Source of the DNA: Burkholderiales bacterium
Lineage (GTDB): Bacteria; Pseudomonadota; Gammaproteobacteria; Burkholderiales; SG8-41
Assembly: GCA_036262035.1 (NCBI GenBank)
Contig: DATAJS010000010.1
Location: 1,098,915-1,162,914, forward strand
Length of the DNA: 64,000 nucleotides
Direction: 5' to 3'
The notes beneath the pieces were generated by a model. That model was not told the origin of the DNA, did not search any database, and saw nothing but the letters and a program-made list of their open reading frames with translations. Shown piece after piece: positions 33,022 through 43,100 of the stretch. A program made the translations under genes and the position numbers. Every line of letters starts with the position of its first letter. The first letter of the stretch is position 1.

Positions 33022-35307
33022 TTGGCAAGCAGGCAACCGGCTGTGAATACTTCTGAACGAGGCGGGGCGGCGCGCGCAGGCGCTTCAGTCCAAGCTTCGC
33101 AGACGTCTGCGCGCACCGGATCGCAGCCCGATCGCGTGAGGGTCGCCATTGTCGGGGGCGGCTGTGCAGGTGTCGCTGCGGCATGGCAGCTCGCAGCGCG
33201 TCCCGAGTACGAAGTTCACGTGTACGAGAAGAGCTGGCGCCTCGGCGGCAAGGGCGCTTCGGGCCGGGACGGTGCCGGACGTATCGTCGAGCACGGACTG
33301 CACGTCTGGCTCGGCTTCTACGAGAACGCGTTCCGGATGATTCGCGACTGCTACGCCGAAGTCGAAAGGAAGCGCTGGGGGCCCTACGCGAAAGGCGCAA
33401 AGCTGCCGCATGGGAGCTTCGACGATGCGTTTTTCCCCGAGCCGCACATCGGCGTCGCGGCGCCCGACGCGATCGACGATTACATCCGCGATCCCCGCAA
33501 GGCCGCGATGATCTGGAGCGGGCTGCTCCCGCCTGCGAAGGGAATTCCGGGCGATGCCCTGGACGAGGAAAGCAATCCGTTCACGCTGACGAACTATCTC
33601 GCGCGCTGCTTCGAGCTGCTCAAGACGCTGCTGCTCAGCACGATCGATGCGTCAGACACGCCGCGGCCCGGCGAGCCGCGTCCCGAGGAGCGCTCGAGGC
33701 TCGACGAGGCGGTCGAGCTGGATTTTGCGTTCGACGCCACCCGGTCGCCCGCCGTGTTCGTGGAGGCGATCGCGCGCTACCTGCGCACGGGCGTCCTCAC
33801 CACCGCCGCGGGCGTGCTCCAGGCAGTGACGATCCTCGAGACGTGGCTGCGCAAGATGAACTACTCGCCGCAGGTCGCCGACTCTGCGCTGGAGTTCATG
33901 GAGGCCGTCGCAGCGCAGGTTCGCAAGCAGTTGCGCGACCTCGTCGGCGTCGATCAGAAATTGCGCTGGAAGACCGAAGTCATCGACATCGTCATGACGA
34001 TCGCGTTCGGGCTCTACCGCGATCGCGTGATCTTCGACGAACGAGGCCTCGACGCGCTCAACCATATCGACTATCGCGATTGGTTGCTCCAGCACGGGGC
34101 GACCCGGAGCTCCGTCGAATCGCCGTTCATCACGGGCTTTTACGAATTGACGTTCGCGTACGACAAAGGCGACCGCAAGAAGCCGGGGCTCGCAGCGGGA
34201 GTCGCTTTGCGTGGCGCGCTGCGCATGTTCTTCACCTATCGCGGCTCGATGTTCTGGCGCATGCGCTCGGGCATGGGCGACGCGGTATTCGCACCGCTGT
34301 ACAAGGTGCTCCTGAGCAGGAACGTCACGTTCCATTTCCTCCACGAGCTCGAGACCGTCGCCTTCGCGTTCGACAAGAGCGGAAACTTCGTGAAGGGCCT
34401 GACCTTCAGAGTAGATGGCGAGCCGGCCGGGGTCGACGCGATCAGCGCCGCTGCGCTCGATCATTTCGGGTGCTGGCCCGACAGCAAGCGGCAGTTTGCC
34501 CCGGCGCAGAGCGGAGCGGCGCATTCCATGGTCGCGCTCGAAGCAGGCGACGCGTCGCAGAAGGGCTTCGACGCGGTGATATTCGCGATGGGCGTCGCCG
34601 ATTTCGTGGCGATCGCGGAGCGCTCGGGATTTTTCCAGCACGCGCCGCAGCATTGGAGCGACATGATGGTCAACGTGCAGACGGTCGCGACACAGGCCGC
34701 TCAGGTATGGCTGGCCAGGGATCTGGAGGCGCTCGGCTGGTATCGCGGCTCCGGCATCCTGACCGCGCTCGAGCCGCCGTTCGAGACGTGGGCGGACATG
34801 ACGCACACGCTTGCGAGCGAGCGCGCGTGGCGAGACAACCTGCCGGCGTCGGCGTCGGCGCAGGCGGCCCCGGCGCCGCAGGCGAAGTCGGTGGCCTACT
34901 TCTGCGGGGTGCTGTCGAATGCGGCCACGGCCAAGGCGAAGGGCGGCCTGACAGGGATCGTCCGCAATAACCTGAAGGACTTGCTGTCGCGCGGCGTCAA
35001 GCCGCTTTGGCCGGCAGCGTTTCGCGGCAAGCGAACCGCGGCAGCCGATCTCATCGGACCGGCGCACGTGCAGGCGAACGTCACCGGCTCGGACCGCTAT
35101 ACGCTTTCGCTGCCGGGAACCACCGACTACCGGATTTCGCCGCTCGATTCGACTTTCCGCAACATGACGATCGCGGGCGACTGGACCGCCTGCGGGCTGG
35201 ACGCCGGATGCGTCGAGGCGGCCGTCATGTCCGGCATGCTGGCGGCGGTCGCCATCACCGGCGACGAGGACGCGATCGACGACATCATCGGATACGACCA
35301 CCCATGA
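33022..35307 (+). CDS. Phytoene-desaturase-like FAD-dependent oxidoreductase
   Basis: 761 residues, longer than carotenoid desaturases of about 500. N-terminal 38 residues are a low-complexity leader; the dinucleotide-binding motif VAIVGGGCAGVAAAWQL is near residue 42, followed by VYEKSWRLGGKGASG and HGLHVWLGFYENAFRM. The C-terminal FAD contact TIAGDWTACGLDAGCVEAAV is near residue 715. This is the amine-oxidase/desaturase superfamily; an insert of about 200 helical residues in the middle sets it apart. Likely oxidises or desaturates an isoprenoid. First gene of a five-gene operon; its stop overlaps the next ATG (ATGA). Confidence 0.82.
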   Translation: MASRQPAVNTSERGGAARAGASVQASQTSARTGSQPDRVRVAIVGGGCAGVAAAWQLAARPEYEVHVYEKSWRLGGKGASGRDGAGRIVEHGLHVWLGFYENAFRMIRDCYAEVERKRWGPYAKGAKLPHGSFDDAFFPEPHIGVAAPDAIDDYIRDPRKAAMIWSGLLPPAKGIPGDALDEESNPFTLTNYLARCFELLKTLLLSTIDASDTPRPGEPRPEERSRLDEAVELDFAFDATRSPAVFVEAIARYLRTGVLTTAAGVLQAVTILETWLRKMNYSPQVADSALEFMEAVAAQVRKQLRDLVGVDQKLRWKTEVIDIVMTIAFGLYRDRVIFDERGLDALNHIDYRDWLLQHGATRSSVESPFITGFYELTFAYDKGDRKKPGLAAGVALRGALRMFFTYRGSMFWRMRSGMGDAVFAPLYKVLLSRNVTFHFLHELETVAFAFDKSGNFVKGLTFRVDGEPAGVDAISAAALDHFGCWPDSKRQFAPAQSGAAHSMVALEAGDASQKGFDAVIFAMGVADFVAIAERSGFFQHAPQHWSDMMVNVQTVATQAAQVWLARDLEALGWYRGSGILTALEPPFETWADMTHTLASERAWRDNLPASASAQAAPAPQAKSVAYFCGVLSNAATAKAKGGLTGIVRNNLKDLLSRGVKPLWPAAFRGKRTAAADLIGPAHVQANVTGSDRYTLSLPGTTDYRISPLDSTFRNMTIAGDWTACGLDAGCVEAAVMSGMLAAVAITGDEDAIDDIIGYDHP

Positions 35308-36107
35308 CCGACGCTCAGAAGCTGTGGTCGCGCAGCGCGCCGACGCGCGCTCGGCCCGTACGCAATGCCGGCGGGTTCTACCGCTCCGCGGAGACGCAGG
35401 ACCGTAGATTCGGCGGCATTCCGTTGACGACCGCCAACGACGCGGTCGTGGCCGCGATCCGTCTCGCGTACAAGGTCGCCGAAGCACAGGTCGACCGCAG
35501 CACGCGGTTCGCGACCGGGCTGCGCACCGCGGGCGATCGCGCGATCGGACCGCGCAGCGACCGCAAGGCGGTCGACGCGGTCGAGAAGCTCCTGACGAAC
35601 GCGCTGATGTCGGGCCTGGCATGGTGGGAAGGTTCGGTCGCGGAAGGACGCTGCCCGGTCAGGCGCCTCGCGGCGGCTGAGTATCAGATGCTGGGGCAGA
35701 TACTCGGGCTCGGCGGGAGGCGCGGTAAACCGGACGCGAAAGACACCGCGGGCGGTGGCCGGGAGGACCGTGAGGAGCCGGCCCCGGTATTCGCCGCGCG
35801 CGCCGGTGCCGGGACGCGCCTTCCGCCGCTGCGCATCGTTCACACCGGCGATCCGAAAGAGCGGCGCCCGGTGCGCGTGAGGGAATGGGAGCTGTCGCTG
35901 GACGGCCCGCTGCAGACTCGCCTGTACTTCTTCAGCGCCGAGCACCTCGACACCGACGCTCTCGAGGCCGAACTGATCGTCGAAGGACGCAGGGCCGCGG
36001 CGAGCCTGAACCTCGACACGCCGCGCCGGGCGCCGCCTGGCGCATGGCGCGCAGCCATCTGCGACGACGGGGGCGTGCAGCTCGGCTACGTCGAAATACT
36101 CCTGTAA
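35304..36107 (+). CDS. Unknown protein in the isoprenoid-type operon, 267 aa
   Basis: No signal peptide, no membrane segment, no recognised domain. The N-terminal part is Arg-rich (RSAPTRARPVRNAGGFYRSA), followed by a helical segment (DAVEKLLTNALMSGLAWWEG) and, after a Gly/Glu-rich linker, a beta-rich C-terminus (REWELSLDGPLQTRLYFFSA, GVQLGYVEILL). Strict coupling to the flavoprotein implies a helper, subunit or lipid-binding role (inference). Confidence 0.75.
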   Translation: MTDAQKLWSRSAPTRARPVRNAGGFYRSAETQDRRFGGIPLTTANDAVVAAIRLAYKVAEAQVDRSTRFATGLRTAGDRAIGPRSDRKAVDAVEKLLTNALMSGLAWWEGSVAEGRCPVRRLAAAEYQMLGQILGLGGRRGKPDAKDTAGGGREDREEPAPVFAARAGAGTRLPPLRIVHTGDPKERRPVRVREWELSLDGPLQTRLYFFSAEHLDTDALEAELIVEGRRAAASLNLDTPRRAPPGAWRAAICDDGGVQLGYVEILL

Positions 36108-36110
36108 AAG

Positions 36111-37169
36111 ATGGCACGGCCGCATGCAGCGCCTTTTTCCGGCACCGACGACCGAGTCGTCGCCGAGGTGCTCAGCGAGTACGGCAAGCTCACGCGCGAC
36201 AGCATGCAGGATTACCTGCCGCAGGCGGAACCGAATTCGTATCTGTACGAGCTGCTCGGCGACTACCCGCGGCGCGGCGGCAAGATGCTGCGGTCGAGCC
36301 TGTGCATTGCCATGGCACGAGCGACCGGTGCCGAGGTCGAGGAGGTGATCGATACCGCGGTGTCCATCGAGCTTCTGCACAACGCCCTGCTCGTCCACGA
36401 CGACATCGAGGACGGCAGCGACGAGCGCCGCGGAACGCCGACACTTCACGCCCTGCACGGCATTCCGCTCGCGTTGAATGCCGGCGACGCCATGGGGCTG
36501 CTCAGCCTGCGGCCGCTGAAGCAGAACTTCCACCGGCTCGGCATCGGTACCGCGCTTCGCATCTTCGAGGAAACCGAACGCATGGCCTGGGAGAGCACCG
36601 AAGGCCAGGCGCTCGAGCTCGGCTGGCAGCGCGACAACCGCACCGACGTGACAGCGGAGGATTACCTCCAGATGGTGCTGCAGAAGACCTGCTGGCTTGC
36701 CGCCATCTATCCGCTGCGCGTCGGCTGTCTCATCGGCGCGCGGGGCCGCCTGTCGCTCGAGCCCTTGCTGCGGATCGGCTTTTTCTACGGTGCAGCGTTT
36801 CAGATCCAGGACGACCTTCTCAACCTCGAAGGCGGGGCCGCTTACGGCAAGGAGATCAACGGAGATCTGTTCGAGGGCAAGCGGACGCTGATGATCATCC
36901 ATGCGCTGCGCGCCGCCGACGCAGCGGATCGAACGCGCCTGACCGATTTCCTGGGGCTGTGCCGCGAAGAGCGCACCGCCGGCGACGTAGCATGGGTGCG
37001 TGACCTTCTCGATCGGACGGGCGCTTACGATTATGCGCGCACGCTCGCACGCGCGCTCGCCGGCGCCGCGCTTTTCGAATTCGACCGGTATTTCGCGAAG
37101 ACCCGCGACAGCCGGGACCTGCGCTTCATGCGAGCGCTGCTGACGTGGGTGATGGAGCGTTCGCACTAG
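36111..37169 (+). CDS. Polyprenyl synthetase (trans-isoprenyl diphosphate synthase)
   Basis: 352 residues. Both Asp-rich regions are visible: LLVHDDIEDGSDERRGTPTL near residue 95 (DDxxD as DDIED) and FQIQDDLLNLEGG near residue 225 (DDxxN). Also the GGKMLRSSL substrate motif near residue 57 and GKRTLMIIHAL near 250. It condenses isopentenyl diphosphate with allylic diphosphates; the chain length cannot be told. The residues before the first motif (SIELLHNALLVH) are bulky enough to suit a shorter product such as C15-C20, a tentative reading. Four bases after the unknown gene. Confidence 0.92.
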   Translation: MARPHAAPFSGTDDRVVAEVLSEYGKLTRDSMQDYLPQAEPNSYLYELLGDYPRRGGKMLRSSLCIAMARATGAEVEEVIDTAVSIELLHNALLVHDDIEDGSDERRGTPTLHALHGIPLALNAGDAMGLLSLRPLKQNFHRLGIGTALRIFEETERMAWESTEGQALELGWQRDNRTDVTAEDYLQMVLQKTCWLAAIYPLRVGCLIGARGRLSLEPLLRIGFFYGAAFQIQDDLLNLEGGAAYGKEINGDLFEGKRTLMIIHALRAADAADRTRLTDFLGLCREERTAGDVAWVRDLLDRTGAYDYARTLARALAGAALFEFDRYFAKTRDSRDLRFMRALLTWVMERSH

Positions 37170-37188
37170 GCGATCTCACGGAGCGTAC

Positions 37189-38361
37189 ATGTCCTGGAAC
37201 ATCCTGCTGTACGGCGCCACGGGCTATTCGGGCAACCTCATCGCCGAGGAGATGCGCTATTGGGCGGAGCGCGACCCCGGCGTTTTCAATCTCATTCTCG
37301 GCGGCCGCGAAGGCGAGCGTCTGAAGGCGATGGCGAACCGCTACGGGGCCGATTACAGGGTCTTCGGCCTCGATGAGCGGCGGGACGCACGTCGAGCCCT
37401 GACGGACGTCGACGTCGTGCTCAACGCAGCCGGTCCTTTCGCGTGGACCGCCCAGCGGCTCGCAAAGGTCGCGATGGAGCTCGGCTGCCATTACGTCGAC
37501 ATCAACGGCGAGGCGGACGTCTACAACAAGCTGGACGATCTGCATCTTGAGGCGATGCAACACGGCGTCGCGCTGGTTTCCGGCGCGGGCTTCTGGTCCG
37601 CTGCGTCCGACTGGCTTCTCGAAGACGGCTTGAAGCACTTTCCGGCCGACGAGCCTCTCGAAACCGTGCGGATCGCAATGTCCCGCATACAGACGTTCTC
37701 GCGCGGAAGCGCGGAGACCGTTTGGCGCTCGCTGCGCCAGCAGGTCGTGGTACTACGCAAAACAGAGGAAAACGGCGCCGAGCGGCTCGTGCCGTGGCAC
37801 GAGCCGGTCGGAAAGCTCGAGCGCACGTTCGACTTCACGGCGCCCGGTGATAAGGAACGCGATCTGCGCATCGCTTCGGCGGCGAGCCTCGTCGACACGC
37901 TGAGCGCGCGTCTGACGCTGGAACGCTACAAATGCATGCCGCGATCGGTGGAATCCTACATAGAAACGGACCTGGGCCGCCGTATCGCGTATCAGGCGGG
38001 CGCCCTGATGTCCGCTTTCGCCGCGACGCGCGCGAGCCGGGCGCTGGTGCGCCAGACGCTGTCCTGGCTGAGCGAAGGCCCCAGCCCGGCCGAACGCGGC
38101 AGGGAGCGCCACCTCGTCATCCTGCAGCTCGAAGATCGCTATCGCCGCAATCTGGTGGATTGGCGCTGGGAGACGCCGAACGTTTACGAGTTCACGGCCC
38201 AACTCGCGGTCGGCGTCGCCGCCGGTGTCGGCATCCAGGTCGGCGGCCGCAAGTTGGCCGGTTGGTGCTCGCCGGCCGAAGCGCTCATCCGGCTGCGGCA
38301 AGACGCTGCGGCCCGGGTGCTCAGGGGATGCAACGCCATCGAAGACAGGAGCGCCCGGTAA
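37189..38361 (+). CDS. Saccharopine-dehydrogenase-like reductase (trans-acting enoyl reductase type)
   Basis: 390 residues. N-terminal Rossmann domain with LLYGATGYSGNLIAEEM, then DVDVVLNAAGPFAWTAQRL and HYVDINGEADVY; the C-terminal half carries the family's catalytic-domain-like sequence (SGAGFWSAASDWLLED) and a helical end. Members include mycobacterial trans-acting enoyl reductases and many unassigned NAD(P) enzymes. In this operon it may reduce an isoprenoid or a conjugated intermediate. Its stop overlaps the next start (TAATG). Confidence 0.82.
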   Translation: MSWNILLYGATGYSGNLIAEEMRYWAERDPGVFNLILGGREGERLKAMANRYGADYRVFGLDERRDARRALTDVDVVLNAAGPFAWTAQRLAKVAMELGCHYVDINGEADVYNKLDDLHLEAMQHGVALVSGAGFWSAASDWLLEDGLKHFPADEPLETVRIAMSRIQTFSRGSAETVWRSLRQQVVVLRKTEENGAERLVPWHEPVGKLERTFDFTAPGDKERDLRIASAASLVDTLSARLTLERYKCMPRSVESYIETDLGRRIAYQAGALMSAFAATRASRALVRQTLSWLSEGPSPAERGRERHLVILQLEDRYRRNLVDWRWETPNVYEFTAQLAVGVAAGVGIQVGGRKLAGWCSPAEALIRLRQDAAARVLRGCNAIEDRSAR

Positions 38362-40115
38362 TGGCGAGGTTCTGGCTCGGCACCTGGGACGTGCAGCCTG
38401 TGCTGCCCGCGAGCAGGTCACCCGCGCAGCCGATCGCGTACCACGGCGCGAGCAGGCTCGCGATCGAGGTGATCGTCGACGACGGCGACGGCGGCGCCCC
38501 CAGTTACGCGGTGCTGCTTTCATCCGTCGACGACGTCGCCGATCCGCAGAACCTCGAGTGCCGGATCGGCTTCGCCAACGATGCCAAGGCGTGCGCGATC
38601 TGGCGTGACCGCGGTTTTCCCCTCGTCGATGCCGCGATCACCTATGACGGCACCACTCTCGAAGTCTTTTCGCCGTTTTACGGCGGCACCGAGAGCATGA
38701 CGTACGACCAGCGGCTCCTCTCGATCACCGGCCTCGAGTTCGCATCGGCCGCCGGTTCGAAAGCCAAGCTCGGCACGCGCTATCGACAGTTCTATCAGGG
38801 TCCCGATTGGAGCGACGCCGCCAACTACATCAGGCAAGCGCCCGTGCAGTGGGGCGCGCCGCGCACACAGATCGCTTATGCCCAGTCGCAGGCCACGTTG
38901 ACGCTGGACGTGGTGAGAGGCGTGCGCTCCCCCGACCTCATCCCGCTAGTCGGCATGAAGAGTATCGGCGTCGCGCATGCGTGGTCCGGGTATGTCGATG
39001 TTGCCAAGGCGAAGGCGGCGGCGAACGCCGAGCAGCCGACGCGCGTGAGACGCGCCGATCTGTTCGGCGTGCCGGCATTTCGCTTCGAGGACGTGGAGGT
39101 GCTCGGCTTCCGGCTCGATCTGCCGAATACGGCCGAGACCGACGCATGCCTGTCGAAGCTCGTCGAGCCGCTCAATTTCCATCTGGCCGACCGCGTGCGC
39201 GGCGCTCGAGTTCCCGATTTCCGATATCGCGCGGCGACTCGAACGGTGCTCGTCGAGCTTCTTCGCTACGGCCGCATGAAGCTGAGAGCGCAGGACCCGC
39301 CGCTCACCCTCATGGACTACCAGTCGCAGCACGAGCTCGTCGTCCGCGTGCTCGTAGGCCGCGTCGACGACGACACCGCGCAGGCGCACGATCCCGCGGT
39401 GTTCGTGCCGGCGATCTTCGTCGACAATCCGTGGTCGAAGATCGTCGGCAGAGATCTTCAGGGTTTCGGCAAATGCATGGCCTCGTTTTGCGTGCAGCGC
39501 GACAATGCCATGGTGCCGTTGAGACCGAACGGACGCGCGGCAGACGCGCCGGACCCGTACCGGCTGGGCGACGTGATCCAGATCAGCACGTTGACGCGAT
39601 CGGTCACCGGCGGTGCGCCCGACGGCAAAAAGTTGGTCACGATCGATTGCCGTCCCGACGATCATCCCGATTGGGATGATTTTCGGAGCATCGACCTCGA
39701 TATTGCGCTGGGAAGCTTTTCCGCGGTGGACGCGAGATGGCGGCAGACCGATTTCGACGGCGTCGAGTTCCGGCGCGCTTTCGCCCGCGAAGCCGTTGCC
39801 GAGCCGCTGAGGGGCTTCAAGTCGGTCCAGGTCGCCCCGATCGGGAAACGCGGTCGCAACCTGACCAAGACCTGGGTCACGTCACGCTTCGAAATCGACG
39901 GCGACGTCCGTGTCGCCTTTCCCACCGGCGGAGCACGGGTCACGTTTCACGCGGACCCGGCGGCTCCTCGCGACTGGCTGTCCGTCTGCAAGCTGTTCGG
40001 TGTCGGCGACGAGCCGCTCACGCAGCGCAACTTCCGGACGGGCAGCTGGTATCGAATGATGTTTTCGATGGACATGACCGTCGAAAGCGGGCTCGCGTGG
40101 AACGACGCGGGCTGA
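38361..40115 (+). CDS. Large protein with an acetoacetate-decarboxylase-like domain, unknown function
   Basis: 584 residues, cytoplasmic. A central segment (residues ~275-390) resembles the acetoacetate decarboxylase fold: LVEPLNFHLADRVRG, VLVELLRYGRMKL, then VFVPAIFVDNPWSKIVGRDL and QGFGKCMASF, which matches the GREL-x-GFPK region with the Lys retained (GRDLQGFGK). The N-terminal ~250 residues and the C-terminal ~190 residues are not recognised. Last gene of the operon. Decarboxylation or isomerisation of a keto intermediate is an inference. Confidence 0.6.
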   Translation: MARFWLGTWDVQPVLPASRSPAQPIAYHGASRLAIEVIVDDGDGGAPSYAVLLSSVDDVADPQNLECRIGFANDAKACAIWRDRGFPLVDAAITYDGTTLEVFSPFYGGTESMTYDQRLLSITGLEFASAAGSKAKLGTRYRQFYQGPDWSDAANYIRQAPVQWGAPRTQIAYAQSQATLTLDVVRGVRSPDLIPLVGMKSIGVAHAWSGYVDVAKAKAAANAEQPTRVRRADLFGVPAFRFEDVEVLGFRLDLPNTAETDACLSKLVEPLNFHLADRVRGARVPDFRYRAATRTVLVELLRYGRMKLRAQDPPLTLMDYQSQHELVVRVLVGRVDDDTAQAHDPAVFVPAIFVDNPWSKIVGRDLQGFGKCMASFCVQRDNAMVPLRPNGRAADAPDPYRLGDVIQISTLTRSVTGGAPDGKKLVTIDCRPDDHPDWDDFRSIDLDIALGSFSAVDARWRQTDFDGVEFRRAFAREAVAEPLRGFKSVQVAPIGKRGRNLTKTWVTSRFEIDGDVRVAFPTGGARVTFHADPAAPRDWLSVCKLFGVGDEPLTQRNFRTGSWYRMMFSMDMTVESGLAWNDAG

Positions 40116-40131
40116 CGTTCGTGCCGCGGAC

Positions 40132-43100
40132 TTACGCGCCCTCGGGCACCGCTGCGGCGATGGCGGCAAGCGCGCGCCGGAAGACGGCCAGGCGCTCGTG
40201 CATCCACGGTCCCTCCGGACAGGCGGCATGGCCGTCCAGGGCGTCGCTCGTGGCTTGAGCGAGCGGCGCGGTGTCGTCGCGCGGCGCAAAACGCGTCACG
40301 AGTATGGCCGCGGCGCGCAGCGCATTGGCGACCGCGCCGTGCTCGTCCGCAATGGACATCGCGCGCTTGAGCAGCGGCAGCGCAGCAGCGTCGTCCGGCT
40401 CGAGCTCTGCTTTGAGGATGAGCAACTCCGGATGCATGCGGAAATCGCCGCTCGCCTCCGCACGGCGCAACGCCTCCTCGATGAGGTGCTGCGCGACTGC
40501 CGTGTTACCGGCGAGCCTGTGACCGCGCGCGAGACCCCATAAGTACCAGGACGCATTGAGCCCTACGCCCTGGCGCGCAAGCTCGGTCATGGTGTCGGCA
40601 GCCTGTTGCAGCGCCTCGGGCGCGGGAGCGATACACGCCTGCGCGAGGCGCTCGACCAGCAGACCGGTCACGTACCATTCGCCGAAGCCGTTCTTCTGAG
40701 AGATGGCGACGCAGATCTGCGCATGCTCGACGCTTTCCTGGTAACGGCGCTGGGTGAATCGCAGACCCGCGATCCACGCGTGCTGGTAGGCCTTGTCGAA
40801 GTCGCGACCGAGATGTTCGACGTGAGACAGGCCTTGGAGGATCGCGCGATCGGCCGCGTCAGGATTGCCCAGCAGCCACTCTATGGTCGGCAGGATCGCC
40901 AGCGCGGCCAGCCCGGCGTCATTCGGAACCGGATAGTGCAGCGTGTCGCCGCCTTCGCGCCGATAGAGGTCGAGGGTGCGCTCGATCCAGGAGCGGCACT
41001 CGGGCACGTCACGGTAATACATGGCCGCATAACAATGCACGCTCATGGCGTCGATCCGGAACTCGGGCCGGCCCGACTTGTCCGCGATCTCCATCGACTG
41101 CAGCGAGAGCTCGTGCCCCGTCGGCAGATTCCCGCGCACGAGATTGAGCGCCGTCAGACCCCGCATGATCGGATAGAGCATCGCCGCTTCGGCGCTGTGG
41201 CCGCAGACCTCGCGCGCCTGCCGATACGTTTGCTCGACGATGGGCGCCGAATAGCCGTGCCGTCCCGTCAGCGCTACGCCGAGCTGGACCAGCAGCCGGA
41301 ACTCGAGGTGCTGCCGCTCGGCAGCGTCCTGGACGTGCTCCACGAGCGCGAGAGCCGATTCGCAATGGCCCTGCGTCTCCACGTAGGCGCCGCGGGACGC
41401 GGTGTCCGAGCTCGCCTCGAGTCGAATCCGCACGGCCTCCACAAAGCGGGCCGCTTCGCAAAGATGGTGGGCGAGCACGTCGGGGGAAGCGTCGGAAGTG
41501 CCTTGATACGCGGCGGTCAGGATATCGGCCGCCCGCGAATGCAATCGCCGGCGGTCGTCGCGCAAAAGCGTCTGATACACCGCATCGCGGATCATCGCGT
41601 GGGTGAAGCGGGCGCGATCCGATGCCGGAGACGAGCGCGGGGCGAAAAGGCCATGCTGCCCCAGCAGGTCGAGCGTAGGTGAGAGGTCCACGAAGTGCTC
41701 CGACAGCATCGTCTGGAGCAATCCAACCGAGAACTCCCGGCCGAGCACCGACGCAGCTTGTATGACCGCTCGCTGGCTGCGGAAACGCTCCAGGCGGGAT
41801 TCGACGACCAGCTGCAGCGTCGCGGGGACGGCGCCGCCGGTCGGATTCAGCGCGCGCCCGAGCGCGCCGCCGCTTTCGGATTCGACGGCGCTGCGCGTGA
41901 GCTGCTGAAGAACGAGCGGCACGCCTTCGCAACGGCTGACGATCGCCTGGACCACCTCCTCCCCGAGGTCCGCGCCGTGGGCGGCCGACCGCACGAGGTC
42001 CGCGGCCTCATCGGGCGGCAGCGCTTCCAGCACGATGCGCGTGTGATCGGCTGAGAGGTTCTGCGCGAGGTCGCGCTCGCGCTCGGGGCGCGTCGTCACG
42101 ATCAACACGGCAGGCAGACCGCCGATCTGCTGCGCGATGCGCTGAACCAGCGTCGCGGTCGTGTCGTCGGCCCAATGAAGGTCTTCGCACGAGGCGATCA
42201 TGGGCCCTTGCGCCGCGAGCGCGCGCAGCATGCGGCAGATCGTGTCGATCGTCGCTTCGCGTAAGTCGTCGGGGCTTTGTCCCGGCGCCGGTGCCGCCTC
42301 GATGCCCAAGAGCGGCGACAGCATGTCCAGCGCGCGAGGCACGTCGTCTTCGGCCAACAGGCGCAGCAACAGCGTTCGCGCCAGCTGGTCGCGCTCGACG
42401 CTCGGTGTTCCGGTCTCTATGCCTGCGAGCCGGCGCAGCAGTACGCCGACCGGATACAGCGGCGTGTTGCCGGTGCTCGGCATGCAGTCGATTTGAATCG
42501 CCGTGGCGCCGATTTCCAGCGCCGAATCGATCGCGGCCTTGGCGAGGCTCGACTTGCCGATGCCGGCGGGTCCTACGAGCTCGACGATCTGGCCCGCACC
42601 CGCCCGCGCTTTCGCCCAGCACGCCTCCAGCGTGTCGAGCTCGGTCGAGCGCCCCACGATCGATTGCCGTGCGACGTCGAAGCGTTGCGCGACGAAACGC
42701 GAAGCGATCGGTGTTTCGCGCGCGGCGCACCATGCATGCAAGCCCTGGCCGAAGCCTTTGGCTTCGCGCGTGCCGAGATCCTCGTAGTCAAAGAAGCGCG
42801 CGGCCAGATGCTTCGTCGCATCATCGATGACGACCCAACCCGGTTCGCCGAACGACTTGAGGCGCTCGGCTACGTTGATCGCGATACCTTCCAGCGACTG
42901 CGTGAGATGGTCGATCGCGACCGGGCCCGACGCGATCCCGACCCGGAATTCGAGCCTGACATCCGCGACTCGCAAGCCGCGCACCGCGCGCGCGAGCTCG
43001 AGCCCGGCTCGCACCGCGATCTCCGGAGCGTCCTCGCGCGCATCGGGATATCCGAATGGTACGAGTGCGCCGTCACCCTCCCAGCGCGCGATCCGCGCGC

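Noticed and set aside
33652-35622. Long minus-strand frame opposite the flavoprotein
   Set aside because: Antisense GC-skew frame with Arg/His-rich composition and no domain; the plus-strand flavoprotein is certain.
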